A stretch of DNA of 64,000 bases from JACCTH01 sp035253825 (GCA_035253825.1 DATFBM010000003.1:61525-125524); one strand, 5' to 3'. Shown: positions 1 to 9,075, counted from the stretch's first letter. Translations and numbers: made by a program. The notes: generated from the letters alone by a model not told the origin.

Positions 1-301
1 CTATGAACCCGTCGTCGTCCTCGCCCATGGTGTAAGGCTCTTGCACGACCATCGCCCCGGCCGCCCGGAGACGGTCGAAGTCGGCCTTGACATCGGTCGA
101 CTCGATATTCCAGATGATTCGACCGGGATGGGCGTTCTGTCCCTTCACCTGATCGTGAGCTCCAACCGTCATCGCCCCCGACCCGATCAACCAGCCGACA
201 AATCCCTCCATGTCCCAGCTGGGGTGACCAAAAAGCTTGCTGTAGTACTCGACCAGTCGCTCCGGGTTCTCCGAACCAATGAGGACGCTGTTGAGGTTCA
301 C
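1..301 (-). CDS. VOC-family (glyoxalase-like) protein, 3' part cut by window edge
   Basis: Reading from GTG at 301-299 gives about 100 residues with no stop before the window edge, beginning VNLNSVLIGSENPERLVEYY. This matches the first beta-alpha unit of the vicinal oxygen chelate fold, followed by the typical stretch GRIIWNIESTDVKADFDRL and then VVQEPYTMGEDDDG. A good ribosome-binding site (AAAGGAGA, 6-8 nt upstream) supports the GTG start. It lies 33 nt downstream of the gene ending at 335 and is probably in the same transcript. Such proteins are lyases, isomerases, dioxygenases or antibiotic-binding proteins, and the substrate cannot be told. The C-terminus lies outside the window. Confidence 0.8.
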   Translation of the reverse strand, partial: MNLNSVLIGSENPERLVEYYSKLFGHPSWDMEGFVGWLIGSGAMTVGAHDQVKGQNAHPGRIIWNIESTDVKADFDRLRAAGAMVVQEPYTMGEDDDGFI

Positions 302-334
302 GCTGTCTCCTTTCGGCCGACAGCGTAGGTAGGG

Positions 335-973
335 CTAGTGGGCTAGTCCGTGGTGGGTTTCCTGAAGTTCCCGGACCGCGTGCCAGACCCGGGACTTTCG
401 ATAGTCCCAGTATTTGGTCCGCTCGATCTCAATCGATCTTCCCCCGCCGATGCCGCCGGCGAGATAGCCATTGTGGATCCGGACCGTCTGATAAAAGACC
501 GGGGCGAGTTGCAGTGCCGCCTGGGCATGGATAGCGGATGTGCGCCACTGGTCGCGGGTATCGGGGAGATCATGCAGCACCAGGTTGGCCCAGTTGCCGT
601 CAGTCAGCTCCATCGAGCTGTAACTGAGGATGCCATGAAAGTTGCGGAACTCGAGCACGATCTCAGCATTGGCCTGTTCGAGCGGGGTGATATCGCGATC
701 GAGGTAGCGCTCGCCAAAAAACCCGACTACATAAACATCGCCTGGCTCGTTGAGTCGCAGTGGAGCCGAGATGATGGTTCGGCGATGAAGCCCGTTGACC
801 TCCCACTCCATCGGGGGATAGGCGTGATATCGGCCGGGCTCGCCCCGAGCGAGAGTCGACCGCAGATCCTCGAGCATGTAGCCCAAGATCGCCTGGTCGC
901 GGTCGTAAAGCCGCACCGAGGTAAAGGGTCTCTTGGCAACCGATTGGGTAGGAGCAAGCAAACGTATGGCCAT
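335..973 (-). CDS. Uncharacterised soluble protein (212 aa)
   Basis: I do not recognise a family. The protein starts MAIRLLAPTQSVAKRPF, has no signal peptide or membrane segment, and is rich in aromatic residues and Arg/His. Two halves look alpha/beta: the first ends near YVVGFFGERYLDRD, and the second contains WANLVLHDLPDTRDQW and a Gly-rich run LAGGIGGGRS. Coding-like amino acid composition and the downstream VOC gene on the same strand suggest a real gene. The start ATG at 973 lacks a clear ribosome-binding site. A possible -10 (TAATTT on the minus strand, 1006-1001) would give a leader of about 20 nt. No function is proposed. Confidence 0.65.
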   Translation of the reverse strand: MAIRLLAPTQSVAKRPFTSVRLYDRDQAILGYMLEDLRSTLARGEPGRYHAYPPMEWEVNGLHRRTIISAPLRLNEPGDVYVVGFFGERYLDRDITPLEQANAEIVLEFRNFHGILSYSSMELTDGNWANLVLHDLPDTRDQWRTSAIHAQAALQLAPVFYQTVRIHNGYLAGGIGGGRSIEIERTKYWDYRKSRVWHAVRELQETHHGLAH

Positions 974-1110
974 GGCTAGCTGCGGGGATGTTTCGGCCAG
1001 AAATTAGCGATCCGAAGACAGATTTCCCGGCGTCAGGAAACACTTGCTTCAAAGATTCCTTCTGCAAATTGGGCGGGCGGGGAGCTCCATCGATCTCGAC
1101 CCTACTCACA

Positions 1111-1116
1111 TAGGAT
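1111..1116 (+). promoter_or_regulatory. Putative -10 element (TAGGAT)
   Basis: TAGGAT fits the actinobacterial TANNNT -10 pattern and lies 11 nt before the ATG at 1128, predicting a near-leaderless mRNA. No convincing -35 is seen. The 154-nt region between the divergent genes (974-1127) otherwise shows nothing recognisable. Confidence 0.35.
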
Positions 1117-1127
1117 GACCCGCCGAC

Positions 1128-1814
1128 ATGCAGCTCGCCGTCCTGGCCGCTCTCTCTCGATCGCAGAATCGACTGTTCGAAAGGCGATTGGCCCACACGG
1201 CCGAGGCGTTGGGAATCGCCCTCACGCGGGCGAGCGCGCCGGAGCATGCCGACCTCACCTACGTATGCGGCTTGCCGGCGAGCCGCATGCTGGGCACCCA
1301 CTACCCCCTTCTGGCTCCGGTTCTTCCCTTCGACCGCTATCAGAACCAACCCTGGTACTTCGTCGATGTACTGGCCCGAGAAGAGGACACCGGATTGGGG
1401 ACCGGACGTTGGGCATACAACCAGACGTCGTCGTTTTCCGGTTGGATGGCCGTCCGTCACGGGCTGCGTCTCCACCACGTCGACCCTGATCAATTGGCCT
1501 GGGTAGAAACCGGATCGCACGCCGACTCTCTTTCCGCCCTAAGGAATGGAGCCGCCGATTTGGCGGGGGTTGATTCGATGATCGTGGACCTCGATTCTCA
1601 GCTGGCCAAGGACTTGATAGTGATTGACTCCTGGGGTCCCTGGCCGACCCCGCCCGTCATGGCAGCCCGGTCCCTCGATTCCCGCTTGGTCGGCGAGCTG
1701 ACGTCGGGCTTCCTGGGAGCCGACGAACCAGTCACCTGGGTCGCTCTCGATCCTCGTCACCTCGAGCCGATTCAGGTCGTCGCCGGGTCGACGGCTACTT
1801 CGGCGGGAGGCTGA
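1128..1814 (+). CDS. PhnD-like phosphate/phosphonate-type substrate-binding domain protein
   Basis: This 228-residue protein resembles the periplasmic phosphonate/phosphate-binding family (PhnD-like). It has an N-terminal lobe, an aromatic hinge (FDRYQNQPWYFVDVLARE), and then a second lobe with ETGSHADSLSALRNGAADLAGVDSMIVD. That last stretch matches the conserved GSH..SL..V..G.ADVA.ID pattern of the family. Unlike transporter partners it has no signal peptide or lipobox, starting MQLAVLAALSRSQNRLF, so it is probably cytosolic. Its 3' end overlaps the convergent ABC ATPase gene by 43 nt. No phosphonate permease or ATPase is nearby, so the ligand and role are open. Confidence 0.7.
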   Translation: MQLAVLAALSRSQNRLFERRLAHTAEALGIALTRASAPEHADLTYVCGLPASRMLGTHYPLLAPVLPFDRYQNQPWYFVDVLAREEDTGLGTGRWAYNQTSSFSGWMAVRHGLRLHHVDPDQLAWVETGSHADSLSALRNGAADLAGVDSMIVDLDSQLAKDLIVIDSWGPWPTPPVMAARSLDSRLVGELTSGFLGADEPVTWVALDPRHLEPIQVVAGSTATSAGG

Positions 1815-3820
1815 CCCTGCAGTAGGCGCAGTTCGTCAATCGGGATGTGGCAGCGCTTGAACCATCCCGGTTCGGCTTCCTCCAGCACGGGCTCGGTCGT
1901 CTCACAGATCTCACCGATCTTGCGGGGACAGCGGGTCTGAAAAACACAGCCCGAGGGGGGATTCGATGCGGCCGGAATCTCCCCTTCCAGCCGGATGCGA
2001 GTTTCCTCCTCCAGATCTGGTGAGGCAGAAAGCAGAGCCTCGGTATAGGGATGATGAGGGCCCGCAAACACCCGTGTGGCGTTACCGACCTCCATCAGCC
2101 GGCCGAGGTACATGACCGCAACACGATCGGCGATGTAGCGCACCACGTTGAGATCATGGGAGATGAACAGGTAGGAGACGTTCTCCTCGGCCTGGAGCTC
2201 GGCGAGGAGGTTGATGATCGCGGCCTGAACCGAGACGTCGAGAGCCGAAGTCGGCTCGTCGCAAATGACCAGGGCGGGGGTTCCGGCGAAAGCCCTGGCA
2301 ATGGCCACCCGCTGCTTGAGCCCGCCCGAAAGTTGTCGGGGTTTGGCCAGAAAGTGCTGGCTACCCATCCGCACTTCTCGCAGGAGATTTCTGGTCCGAT
2401 CATCGGTCTGCTGCCTCCCTTCCCGACGCAGCAGCCGAACGGCGCGGCCGATGATTCGGCGCACGGAATGGCGTCGATTGAGGGCGCTGTCGGGATTCTG
2501 GAAGACCATCTGAATCGCCCCCACTTCGCCCTGGGTGCGTTTTTCCACCCTGGTGGCGAGCCCTTTGCCGCTGAGGGCGATGACGGCTCCATCGTCGGGG
2601 GCATGAATCCCGAGCAGCACTTTGGCCAGGGTCGACTTTCCCGAACCCGACTCTCCCACCAGGGCGACCGTCTCCCCGACGCCGATCTCGAGGTCGATGT
2701 CGTGAAGGGCGTAGACCGGTGCGCCGTCCTGGACAAAGGTCTTAGAGGCGTTGTTGATCGTCACCAGCGTCTGGTTGCTCCGTTCCCGGCGAGGCGCGGC
2801 CTCCGGGACCGTCCGCGGCAGCTCCTGGGCCCGGTCCCAGAAATGACACCGGCTAACGGCCCCACCCGGAACCGGGAGTAGCTCCGGTTCGATCTGGCGG
2901 CAGATGTCCTGGACATTGCCGCATCGCTCGGCGTAGATACAGCCCTTGATATCGGCGCCGAGTGGGGGCAAGACGCCAGGGATGGTGTCAAGGGTGGTCT
3001 CGTCCCGGCGTCCGCCTTCGGGGCTGGGGAGACAGCGCAAGAGGCCGACGGTGTAAGGATGGCTGGGGTTGTTGAACATTTCTTCGGTCGGACCGAGTGC
3101 CATCAATCGCCCGGCGTACAAGACCGCCACCCGATCACACATCTTGCGAATCACGGCCAGGCTGTGGCTGATAAACAGAACCGAGGTCCCGATCTCATCG
3201 CGTAAATCCCTCACCAGATCGAGCACCTCGGCTTCGACCGTCGCATCCAGACCGGTTGTGGGTTCGTCGAGAATGAGGAGTTCGGGCCGAGAGGCGATCG
3301 CCATCGCGATGACCACCCGTTGCAGCATCCCTCCGGAAAGTTGATGCGGATAGCGCCGCATGACCCGGATCGGATCCGCGATCTGCACCTTGTCCAGTAC
3401 CTGGCGAACCCGCGCCTCTCGCTCACGGGCCGGCACTCCCATGAGCTCAAACACGTCCTCCACCTGCCGACCAACCCTGATCGATGGGTTGAGCGCCGTG
3501 CTCGGGTTCTGGTAGACCATCGAAACCTTCTTGACTCGCAGGTCGCGTAACTCGCTCGGGCTCAGGTCGGTGACGTCGCGGCCGGCGAGACGAATCGAGC
3601 CCCGTGTGACTCGACCATTGCGCGGCAGGTAGTGCATGATCGCCATCGCCACCGTCGACTTGCCGCAGCCCGATTCACCCACCAAACCGAAGGACTCACC
3701 CCGCTCCACCGTGAAGTTGATATCCCGCAGAGCGGTTTTCCAGTCGGGTCCGATTCGATAGTCGAGGGCCAGATCCCGGACCTCGAGCGCCGGTTGGATC
3801 GCCGCGGCAGGCGCGATCAT
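1772..3820 (-). CDS. Fused dipeptide/oligopeptide-type ABC transporter ATPase (DppD-DppF fusion)
   Basis: One 682-residue chain carries two complete ABC ATPase modules. The first has Walker A GESGCGKST (about residues 48-56), signature LSGGMLQRV and Walker B LLILDEPTTGLD. The second has GESGSGKST, LSGGLKQRVAIARAF and LVICDEPTSALD. Each module ends with the Cys-rich oligopeptide-transporter C-terminal segment (CIYAERCGNVQDIC and CVFQTRCPRKIGEIC). The start is ATG 3820, overlapping the stop of the upstream permease by 4 nt (ATGA). A longer reading to 3958 would run into that permease. DppD and DppF are normally separate proteins, although fused forms are known. It energises import through the DppB/DppC pair encoded just upstream. 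Confidence 0.92.
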   Translation of the reverse strand: MIAPAAAIQPALEVRDLALDYRIGPDWKTALRDINFTVERGESFGLVGESGCGKSTVAMAIMHYLPRNGRVTRGSIRLAGRDVTDLSPSELRDLRVKKVSMVYQNPSTALNPSIRVGRQVEDVFELMGVPAREREARVRQVLDKVQIADPIRVMRRYPHQLSGGMLQRVVIAMAIASRPELLILDEPTTGLDATVEAEVLDLVRDLRDEIGTSVLFISHSLAVIRKMCDRVAVLYAGRLMALGPTEEMFNNPSHPYTVGLLRCLPSPEGGRRDETTLDTIPGVLPPLGADIKGCIYAERCGNVQDICRQIEPELLPVPGGAVSRCHFWDRAQELPRTVPEAAPRRERSNQTLVTINNASKTFVQDGAPVYALHDIDLEIGVGETVALVGESGSGKSTLAKVLLGIHAPDDGAVIALSGKGLATRVEKRTQGEVGAIQMVFQNPDSALNRRHSVRRIIGRAVRLLRREGRQQTDDRTRNLLREVRMGSQHFLAKPRQLSGGLKQRVAIARAFAGTPALVICDEPTSALDVSVQAAIINLLAELQAEENVSYLFISHDLNVVRYIADRVAVMYLGRLMEVGNATRVFAGPHHPYTEALLSASPDLEEETRIRLEGEIPAASNPPSGCVFQTRCPRKIGEICETTEPVLEEAEPGWFKRCHIPIDELRLLQGQPPAEVAVDPATT

Positions 3821-4662
3821 TCGAATGCCTGACTGATCGAGTCGGCGACCAGATTCACCGCCACTACCAGGGAAGCAATCGCCAGAGCTGGAAACAGAAC
3901 CGGCCACCAAATGTTGCCCGTGAGGTACCCATAGTGCTGGGCAATCATCAGCCCCCAATCAGGGATCGACGGCTCGATGCCAAAGCCAAGGAACGAGAGT
4001 GCGAGGACGGTGAAGATCGCATAGCCCAAACGGACCGTGAACTCGACAATGATTACGTTGGCAACATTGGGCAGAATCTCGACGAACAATACGTAGAGGG
4101 GATTGTCCCTTCTCAGTTGGGCGGCGGTGACGTAGTCGAGCTGACGCTCGGAGAGGACCGCCGCCCGCACGGTTTTGGCGATGATCGGAGTGAAGACGAG
4201 CCCAATGACGACGATCACGCCAAGGGTATTGGGACCGAGAGCAGTCAGGGCCAGCATGCCGGTAATGACCAGCGGGATCGATAGGAAGGCATCGAGAATT
4301 CGGCTGAGGATCTCGTCGAGGATGCCGCCGGCATAACCAACCAAAAGGCCCAGAGCGGTGCCGAGGATCGTTCCCAGCACCGTGGCGGCCAGCGCCACTG
4401 TCAGCACCTGGCGGGCTCCGGCCAGGACCCGGGAGAGGACATCACGCCCCAACTCGTCGGTGCCCAGCGGATGGACGCCGGAGGGGGCTTCGAGCCGGTT
4501 GAGCACGTCAGCCGGAGTGCCCAAAGGATCGAAGGGGGTCAGAAAGTCACCAAAGATCGCGAAGACGATCCAAACGACGACGATCGTCGCCCCGACCCAG
4601 AAGGTGGCCGACCGGCGCAAGACCCGCCAGCGTTGCGATCGAGAGGTCTGAGGAATCGTCAC
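3817..4662 (-). CDS. ABC transporter permease, DppC type
   Basis: An inner-membrane permease of 281 residues. It has a cytoplasmic N-terminus and first transmembrane helix (SATFWVGATIVVVWIVFAIF), the DppC N-terminal loop FDPLGTPADVLNRL, and the HPLGTDELGRDVLSRVLAGA motif typical of DppC/OppC. A block of further membrane helices follows. The EAA-type loop is in the region SERQLDYVTAAQL...FVEILPNV. It starts with a 4-nt overlap with dppB (4659-4662) and ends with a 4-nt overlap with the ATPase, so the subunits are translationally coupled. The substrate is not evident from sequence; context suggests a methylated amine or small peptide. Confidence 0.93.
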   Translation of the reverse strand: MTIPQTSRSQRWRVLRRSATFWVGATIVVVWIVFAIFGDFLTPFDPLGTPADVLNRLEAPSGVHPLGTDELGRDVLSRVLAGARQVLTVALAATVLGTILGTALGLLVGYAGGILDEILSRILDAFLSIPLVITGMLALTALGPNTLGVIVVIGLVFTPIIAKTVRAAVLSERQLDYVTAAQLRRDNPLYVLFVEILPNVANVIIVEFTVRLGYAIFTVLALSFLGFGIEPSIPDWGLMIAQHYGYLTGNIWWPVLFPALAIASLVVAVNLVADSISQAFE

Positions 4663-5612
4663 CCGGCCCCCGCCAGCCGAATTCGGGGATTGAGCCAGGA
4701 ATATGCGAGGTCGGCGAGCAACATCGAAGCCTGGAAAACCGCCCCGACCACCAAGACCCCCCCGGCGAGGAGAGGAAAGTCGGCATTCTGGGCGGCGTTG
4801 TACAGCAACTGGCCGATTCCCTGGTACGAGAAGAGGACCTCGACCACCACCAGACCACCGATCAGATACCCCACCTGGGAGGCAACCACTGCGATGGTGG
4901 GTAGCAAGGCATTTCGCAGCACTTCCCGCCGGATCACGACCCGCCGAGGGAGACCCTTGAGAATCGCCGTCCGGGTGTAGTCGGCCTCCATTGCCTCAAC
5001 CACTCCGGCACGGGTGATGCGGGCGATATATCCAAACAACACCAGCGTCAAGCAGATTGCCGGCAGGAGCAGGTAGCGAAGCTGGGTGAAAAATCCCGAA
5101 CCCCTGGGTGCCGAGGCGGTGCCAGGCAGCCATCCGAGGACGACGGCAAAGACCAGGATCAGCACGATCCCGGAGACGAACTCCGGAATCACCGTGGCGG
5201 AGAGCCCGCCGACAGTGATGAGGCGGTCGGTGAGCCTTCCCCGCCGCAAGGCGGCCACGATTCCGCCGAGAATTGACAAGGGAACCACGATCACGAAGGC
5301 AAGGGCGCCCAGCTTGGCCGAGTTGATCAGAGCCCTCCTCACCAGCTCCGATACCGGTCGGGCAAAGGTGATCGAATCTCCGAGATCACCGGTGACGGCA
5401 CCGCCGATCCAATCGACGTACTGGACAAGTGCCGGCCGGTCGGTTCCCAGTCGGGCGTTGAGGGCGTCGACCGATTCCTGGGTGGCAAACGGACCCAGCA
5501 CCCGCCGGCCGACGTCTCCAGGAAGGAGCTGGGTCCCGATAAACACCAAGACACTCAGGAGGGCAAGCGTGATCAGGGCGAGACCACTGCGGCGCAATAT
5601 GAACCTAGCCAT
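4659..5612 (-). CDS. ABC transporter permease, DppB type
   Basis: A 317-residue permease beginning MARFILRRSGLALITLALLS, the standard N-terminal helix of DppB/OppB, followed by FIGTQLLPGD. The periplasmic domain (FATQESVDALNARLGTDRP) is characteristic of DppB. The membrane core contains the EAA loop MEADYTRTAILKGLPRRVV and the conserved end SYQGIGQLLYNAAQNADFPLL. It is followed by dppC with a 4-nt overlap and preceded by the binding-protein gene at a 55-nt gap. Confidence 0.93.
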   Translation of the reverse strand: MARFILRRSGLALITLALLSVLVFIGTQLLPGDVGRRVLGPFATQESVDALNARLGTDRPALVQYVDWIGGAVTGDLGDSITFARPVSELVRRALINSAKLGALAFVIVVPLSILGGIVAALRRGRLTDRLITVGGLSATVIPEFVSGIVLILVFAVVLGWLPGTASAPRGSGFFTQLRYLLLPAICLTLVLFGYIARITRAGVVEAMEADYTRTAILKGLPRRVVIRREVLRNALLPTIAVVASQVGYLIGGLVVVEVLFSYQGIGQLLYNAAQNADFPLLAGGVLVVGAVFQASMLLADLAYSWLNPRIRLAGAG

Positions 5613-5667
5613 CTAGCGCCGATCGCACTCGCCCGCCGAAGTGTCGAACTGGATCGTTGTCCCTAGG

Positions 5668-7413
5668 TCAGGCGAAGGTGCTGTTGATCAAATCGACGTG
5701 GCCCATACCAGTGACCGCAATTCCCGAGAAGTTCGGTTGCGTGATGGTGATGTGGTCGACGTAGTAGGGGACGATGAACGGCACCTCGTCGTTTAACAGG
5801 GTCTGGATCTCTCCCGCCAGCTGACGTTGAACGTCGAGATCCGGAGCGCTGGCGAACTGGGCATAAAGGTCGTCGTAGGCCTCATTCACCCAGTGCGAAG
5901 CGTTCCAGGTCCCGTCGCTGAGGAGGGGCGCTGCCATATAGACATTCGGCACTCCCCGGTGGCCATAGTTGACGATTCCCATCGATCCGGCGGCAGCCAG
6001 CCAGTAGTCGTTGTAATAGGTCCCGGAGTCATACACCCCAACCTGGAGGTCGATGCCCACTTGAGAGGCCGATGCCTGAATCAGCTGGGCAAGATCCTCT
6101 ACCTCGGCGAACTGCAAGGTATCGAGTGCTGCCGAAAAGCTTCCGACTCCGGCGGCATCCAACAGGCCCTGGGCGGCGGTCAAGTCCTCCTCTCGTTGGG
6201 CAGGGGTGTCGGGGTTGTACATGGGGAAGAGCGACCAGATGGGATGGTCATTGCCTACGGTCCCATAGCCCGCCAATAGCCCGTCGATCAAGACCTGACG
6301 ATTGAGCGTCAGTGCCACAGCTTGGCGAACTCGCTTGTCATTGAAAGGCGGCGCCGAGGTATCGAAGTACACCTGCCGGTGCTGGGCGGTGGAGATGCTG
6401 GCGACATTCGCATCCGGGCTCTCCAAGAGTGCTTGCCCGCCAGAGGAGGAAATGTGGGGGATGGTGTCCACCCGGCCCTCTTGGAAAGCACTGACTGCCA
6501 CTGCCTCGTCGTCGTACCAGAGCACCTCGAGGCGCTCTGGCTGGGCGCTGTTATCGCCCCAGTAGTTCTGGTTCTTGACAAACGAGGCCGAAACACCTTG
6601 CTCGAAGTTTTCGATCTGCCAGATCCCCGTGCCGGGAAACTCGGCTTCGTAACTGCCCTCCGCATAACTGTCCCAGAAAGAGGCGGGGACGATGATGGCG
6701 TTGTAGTTGTCCGAGCTGACGAAGAACGGAAAGCTCCCGTTGGGACGTGCGAGCGTGAACTCGACCGTGGCGTCGTCGAGAGCGACGATGTTCGCTGGGT
6801 CGACTCCGAACGTCTCGTAGGCCGAAGCGGCGTTGCCCTCGGCAATATTGCTAAAGACAGCTACCACATCAGCGGCCACCATCGGTGAGCCGTCGTGATA
6901 GGTAACGCCTTGTCGAAGGTTGAACGTCCAGACGTCGAGGGTGTCATTCGGCTCCCAGCTCTCCGCCAGGACCGGGATCAGGTTGAGTTCGGCGTCGGAA
7001 AAGGTCAGGTACTGACCGGTCTGCCCGAGAATCGCCAGGCGGCCCTCGTCGTTCGTTAACACCGGATCAATCGCCCCGGCGGGGGTGATCATCGCCGCGC
7101 GGATGGTGCCGGTTCCGGCCGCACCGGTGGTTCCCGTGGCGCCGGTGGTGGCAGTCGCACCGGTGGTGGTCGGCCCACCAGCCGTTGTCACCGCACCGCC
7201 GAGGGTGGTGGTGACGTCGTCTGAGGCGCAGGCGGTGGCCACAAAACCCAGAACGGACAACGACATACCGACCATCGTCCCCCGTCGGATGAAGTCGCGG
7301 CGGGTGATCTTGCCAGCGGCATATTCGTCGATGATGTGGTTCTCGATCGGGCTCGCTTTCCGCCGGATGGCGTCTAGTCGCTCCCGAACGAACGGACTTC
7401 TCCTGGCTCTCAT
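5668..7413 (-). CDS. ABC transporter substrate-binding protein, family 5 (DppA-like), Tat lipoprotein
   Basis: A 581-residue family 5 solute-binding protein. I chose ATG 7413 because GGAGA lies 7 nt before it; the ATG at 7428 would place this Shine-Dalgarno inside the coding sequence. A long N-region leads to a twin-arginine motif (TRRDFIRRG), a hydrophobic stretch and a lipobox (VATAC), so it should be exported folded and lipid-anchored. A low-complexity Thr/Gly/Ala linker (TTGATATTGATGTTGAAGTG) follows. The mature part has family landmarks such as LAESWEPNDTLDVWTFNLRQGVTYHDGSP and NDKRVRQAVALTLNRQ. It feeds the DppB/DppC permeases downstream. The gene follows mttB by 92 nt, suggesting the ligand is a substrate or precursor for demethylation. 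Confidence 0.92.
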   Translation of the reverse strand: MRARRSPFVRERLDAIRRKASPIENHIIDEYAAGKITRRDFIRRGTMVGMSLSVLGFVATACASDDVTTTLGGAVTTAGGPTTTGATATTGATGTTGAAGTGTIRAAMITPAGAIDPVLTNDEGRLAILGQTGQYLTFSDAELNLIPVLAESWEPNDTLDVWTFNLRQGVTYHDGSPMVAADVVAVFSNIAEGNAASAYETFGVDPANIVALDDATVEFTLARPNGSFPFFVSSDNYNAIIVPASFWDSYAEGSYEAEFPGTGIWQIENFEQGVSASFVKNQNYWGDNSAQPERLEVLWYDDEAVAVSAFQEGRVDTIPHISSSGGQALLESPDANVASISTAQHRQVYFDTSAPPFNDKRVRQAVALTLNRQVLIDGLLAGYGTVGNDHPIWSLFPMYNPDTPAQREEDLTAAQGLLDAAGVGSFSAALDTLQFAEVEDLAQLIQASASQVGIDLQVGVYDSGTYYNDYWLAAAGSMGIVNYGHRGVPNVYMAAPLLSDGTWNASHWVNEAYDDLYAQFASAPDLDVQRQLAGEIQTLLNDEVPFIVPYYVDHITITQPNFSGIAVTGMGHVDLINSTFA

Positions 7414-7505
7414 CTTGATTCTCCTCATTCCGGCGGACCTGTTCGCTCGATCGAAGTCCGCGATATTCCCACCATACCGATCGACGGCCTCGTCAGGGCT
7501 GAAAA

Positions 7506-9053
7506 CTAGGACTCGGGAGGTGCGCCCCCCTCGGCGGTCCGCCGGCTGACGAATTCGTTGAGCTCTTGCTTGATGCCATCATCGAGAGAAGGGGGCTCAA
7601 AGTCGGCGAGTATCTGCTTCCAGACGGCATTGGCCCGTTGAGCGGCGGTCAACGAACCGCCTTCCTCCCACTGCCCGAAGTTTGCCCTGGTGAAGACCAC
7701 CGGCTCGTAAAACGCCTTCTCATATCGCTCCAACGTGTGGTCGATGCCGAAGAAATGGCCCCCAGGCTGCACGGTGTGGATCGCTTCGAGCCCCATCTCG
7801 CCCGCCGAGGAATCCATGGGCAAGAACAACTCCGCAAACATCTGTGCCATCTCGACGTCGAGGATGAACTTCTCATAGGACGCCGACAGACCTGACTCGA
7901 GCCAGCCGGCCGTGTGCAAGATGAAGTTCGCACCCCCCAAAGCGGCGCCCATCATGTTCATCATTGACTCGTAGCCGGCTTGGGCGTCAGGGATGTTCGA
8001 CGTGCAAACCGCCGATGACCGCCAGGGGAGCCCGATATGGCGCGCCAGCTGGCCGCTGGCAAAGGCCGCCTTGGCGGCCTCGGGAGTACCGAAGGCCGGG
8101 GCTCCCGATCGCATGTCGACATTGGAGGTGAATGCCCCGTAGACCACCGGAGCTCCGCTGCGACTGATCTGTGACAGAGTGATGCCGGCCAGGGCCTCGG
8201 CGTGCTGTAGCACCAGGGCACCGGCGAGCGTGACCGGTGCCATCGCCCCCGAGAGGGTGAAAGGGGTCACGATCGCGGGCTGATTCATCTCGGCGAACTG
8301 GATCACCCCTAGGGCCATTGGGACGTCGAGTTGGCGAGGTGAGTTGGTATTGATCACCGTGTAGCAGTAGTGACCGGCGGAGAGTTCGTCCTCGGAGAGC
8401 CCCAAGCCGATTCGCAACATCTCGAGACAGTCCGTCACCTGCCCGATTCCGCGGGAGTAGATGAAGGGCGCCTTGTCCGAAAGGGCCAGATAAGCCCTGG
8501 TGGTTTCGAGGTGGCGCAAGTTGACCGGGATGTCCTGGGGCTCCACCTGCTGACTGGTGACGTGGATCACGTCAAAGGCTTGGGAAAGCCGCAGCAGGTC
8601 GGAAAAGTCCTGGAGCGTTCCCGCCCGCCGCCCGCGATCGAGATCGACCGCATGCGGAGGTCCGCCTACCGGTGCCAGCACCACATTGTCCCCCCCGATC
8701 CGGACGTTTCGCTCGGGGTTGCGGGCTACCAATTCGAATTCGGCCGGAGCCGACTTCAAGGCCGAGCTCACGAGCTCGGGGTCGATTCTGACCATGAAGT
8801 CGGCATCAACCGACGCACCGGCCTTCTCGAAACGGCGTCGGCCATCCTCGAGTAGAACCTTGATGCCGTCCTCGGCGAGAATCGTCAGAGCGGCCTGGTG
8901 GATCCCGGCGATTTCGTCGTCGCTGAGAACCCGGAGCGGCTGGAAGGGGTTGATCAAACGCCGGTAACGCGGCTCCACCCGACCGCCAAGAGGCCGCCGC
9001 TCACGCCGGGGCCGCCTGCGAGTCGCCACTTCGGGACCGGCTTGCTGGTTCAC
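7506..9053 (-). CDS. MttB-superfamily methyltransferase, copy 1 (non-pyrrolysine)
   Basis: This 515-residue protein belongs to the trimethylamine methyltransferase (MttB) superfamily. Recognisable blocks are LSDDEIAGIHQAALTILAEDGI near the N-terminus, TPFTLSGAMAPVTLAGALV in the middle, GGANFILHTAGWLESGLSAS, and GGHFFGIDHTLERYEKAF near the end. There is no in-frame amber codon, so it is a non-pyrrolysine member. Characterised members of this kind (MtgB, MtpB, MtcB) demethylate glycine betaine, proline betaine or carnitine onto a corrinoid protein. No corrinoid protein or reductive activase is encoded nearby. Start GTG 9053 is preceded exactly 6 nt upstream by TAGAGT, predicting a leaderless mRNA. 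It is about 50% alike by eye to the copy at 15183, so both probably act in one pathway on related substrates. Confidence 0.9.
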   Translation of the reverse strand: MNQQAGPEVATRRRPRRERRPLGGRVEPRYRRLINPFQPLRVLSDDEIAGIHQAALTILAEDGIKVLLEDGRRRFEKAGASVDADFMVRIDPELVSSALKSAPAEFELVARNPERNVRIGGDNVVLAPVGGPPHAVDLDRGRRAGTLQDFSDLLRLSQAFDVIHVTSQQVEPQDIPVNLRHLETTRAYLALSDKAPFIYSRGIGQVTDCLEMLRIGLGLSEDELSAGHYCYTVINTNSPRQLDVPMALGVIQFAEMNQPAIVTPFTLSGAMAPVTLAGALVLQHAEALAGITLSQISRSGAPVVYGAFTSNVDMRSGAPAFGTPEAAKAAFASGQLARHIGLPWRSSAVCTSNIPDAQAGYESMMNMMGAALGGANFILHTAGWLESGLSASYEKFILDVEMAQMFAELFLPMDSSAGEMGLEAIHTVQPGGHFFGIDHTLERYEKAFYEPVVFTRANFGQWEEGGSLTAAQRANAVWKQILADFEPPSLDDGIKQELNEFVSRRTAEGGAPPES

Positions 9054-9059
9054 GACTGA

Positions 9060-9069
9060 ACTCTACGAT
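9060..9069. promoter_or_regulatory. Bidirectional leaderless promoter core (two overlapping -10 elements)
   Basis: On the plus strand TACGAT (9064-9069) sits 6 nt before GTG 9076. On the minus strand TAGAGT (9065-9060) sits 6 nt before GTG 9053. The two boxes share the TA pair at 9064-9065, and the start codons are symmetric about it. Both genes would be leaderless and controlled from one spot. No ribosome-binding site precedes either start, which agrees with this. There is no recognisable -35 on either side. Confidence 0.6.
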
Positions 9070-9075
9070 CCGGAT

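Noticed and set aside
663..1520. Minus-strand open frame of 285 codons across the 973-1128 divergent region
   Set aside because: It runs through two better-supported genes in another frame, is rich in Arg/Gly/Pro and shows no recognisable domain.
7120..7210. Thr/Gly/Ala-rich repeat DNA in the binding-protein gene as a mobile or CRISPR-like repeat
   Set aside because: It encodes the low-complexity linker after the lipobox cysteine; no unique spacers or repeat periodicity of a CRISPR are present.
7414..7428. ATG 7428 as the start of the binding protein
   Set aside because: It would put the GGAGA Shine-Dalgarno sequence of ATG 7413 inside the coding region and adds only five residues before the Tat N-region.
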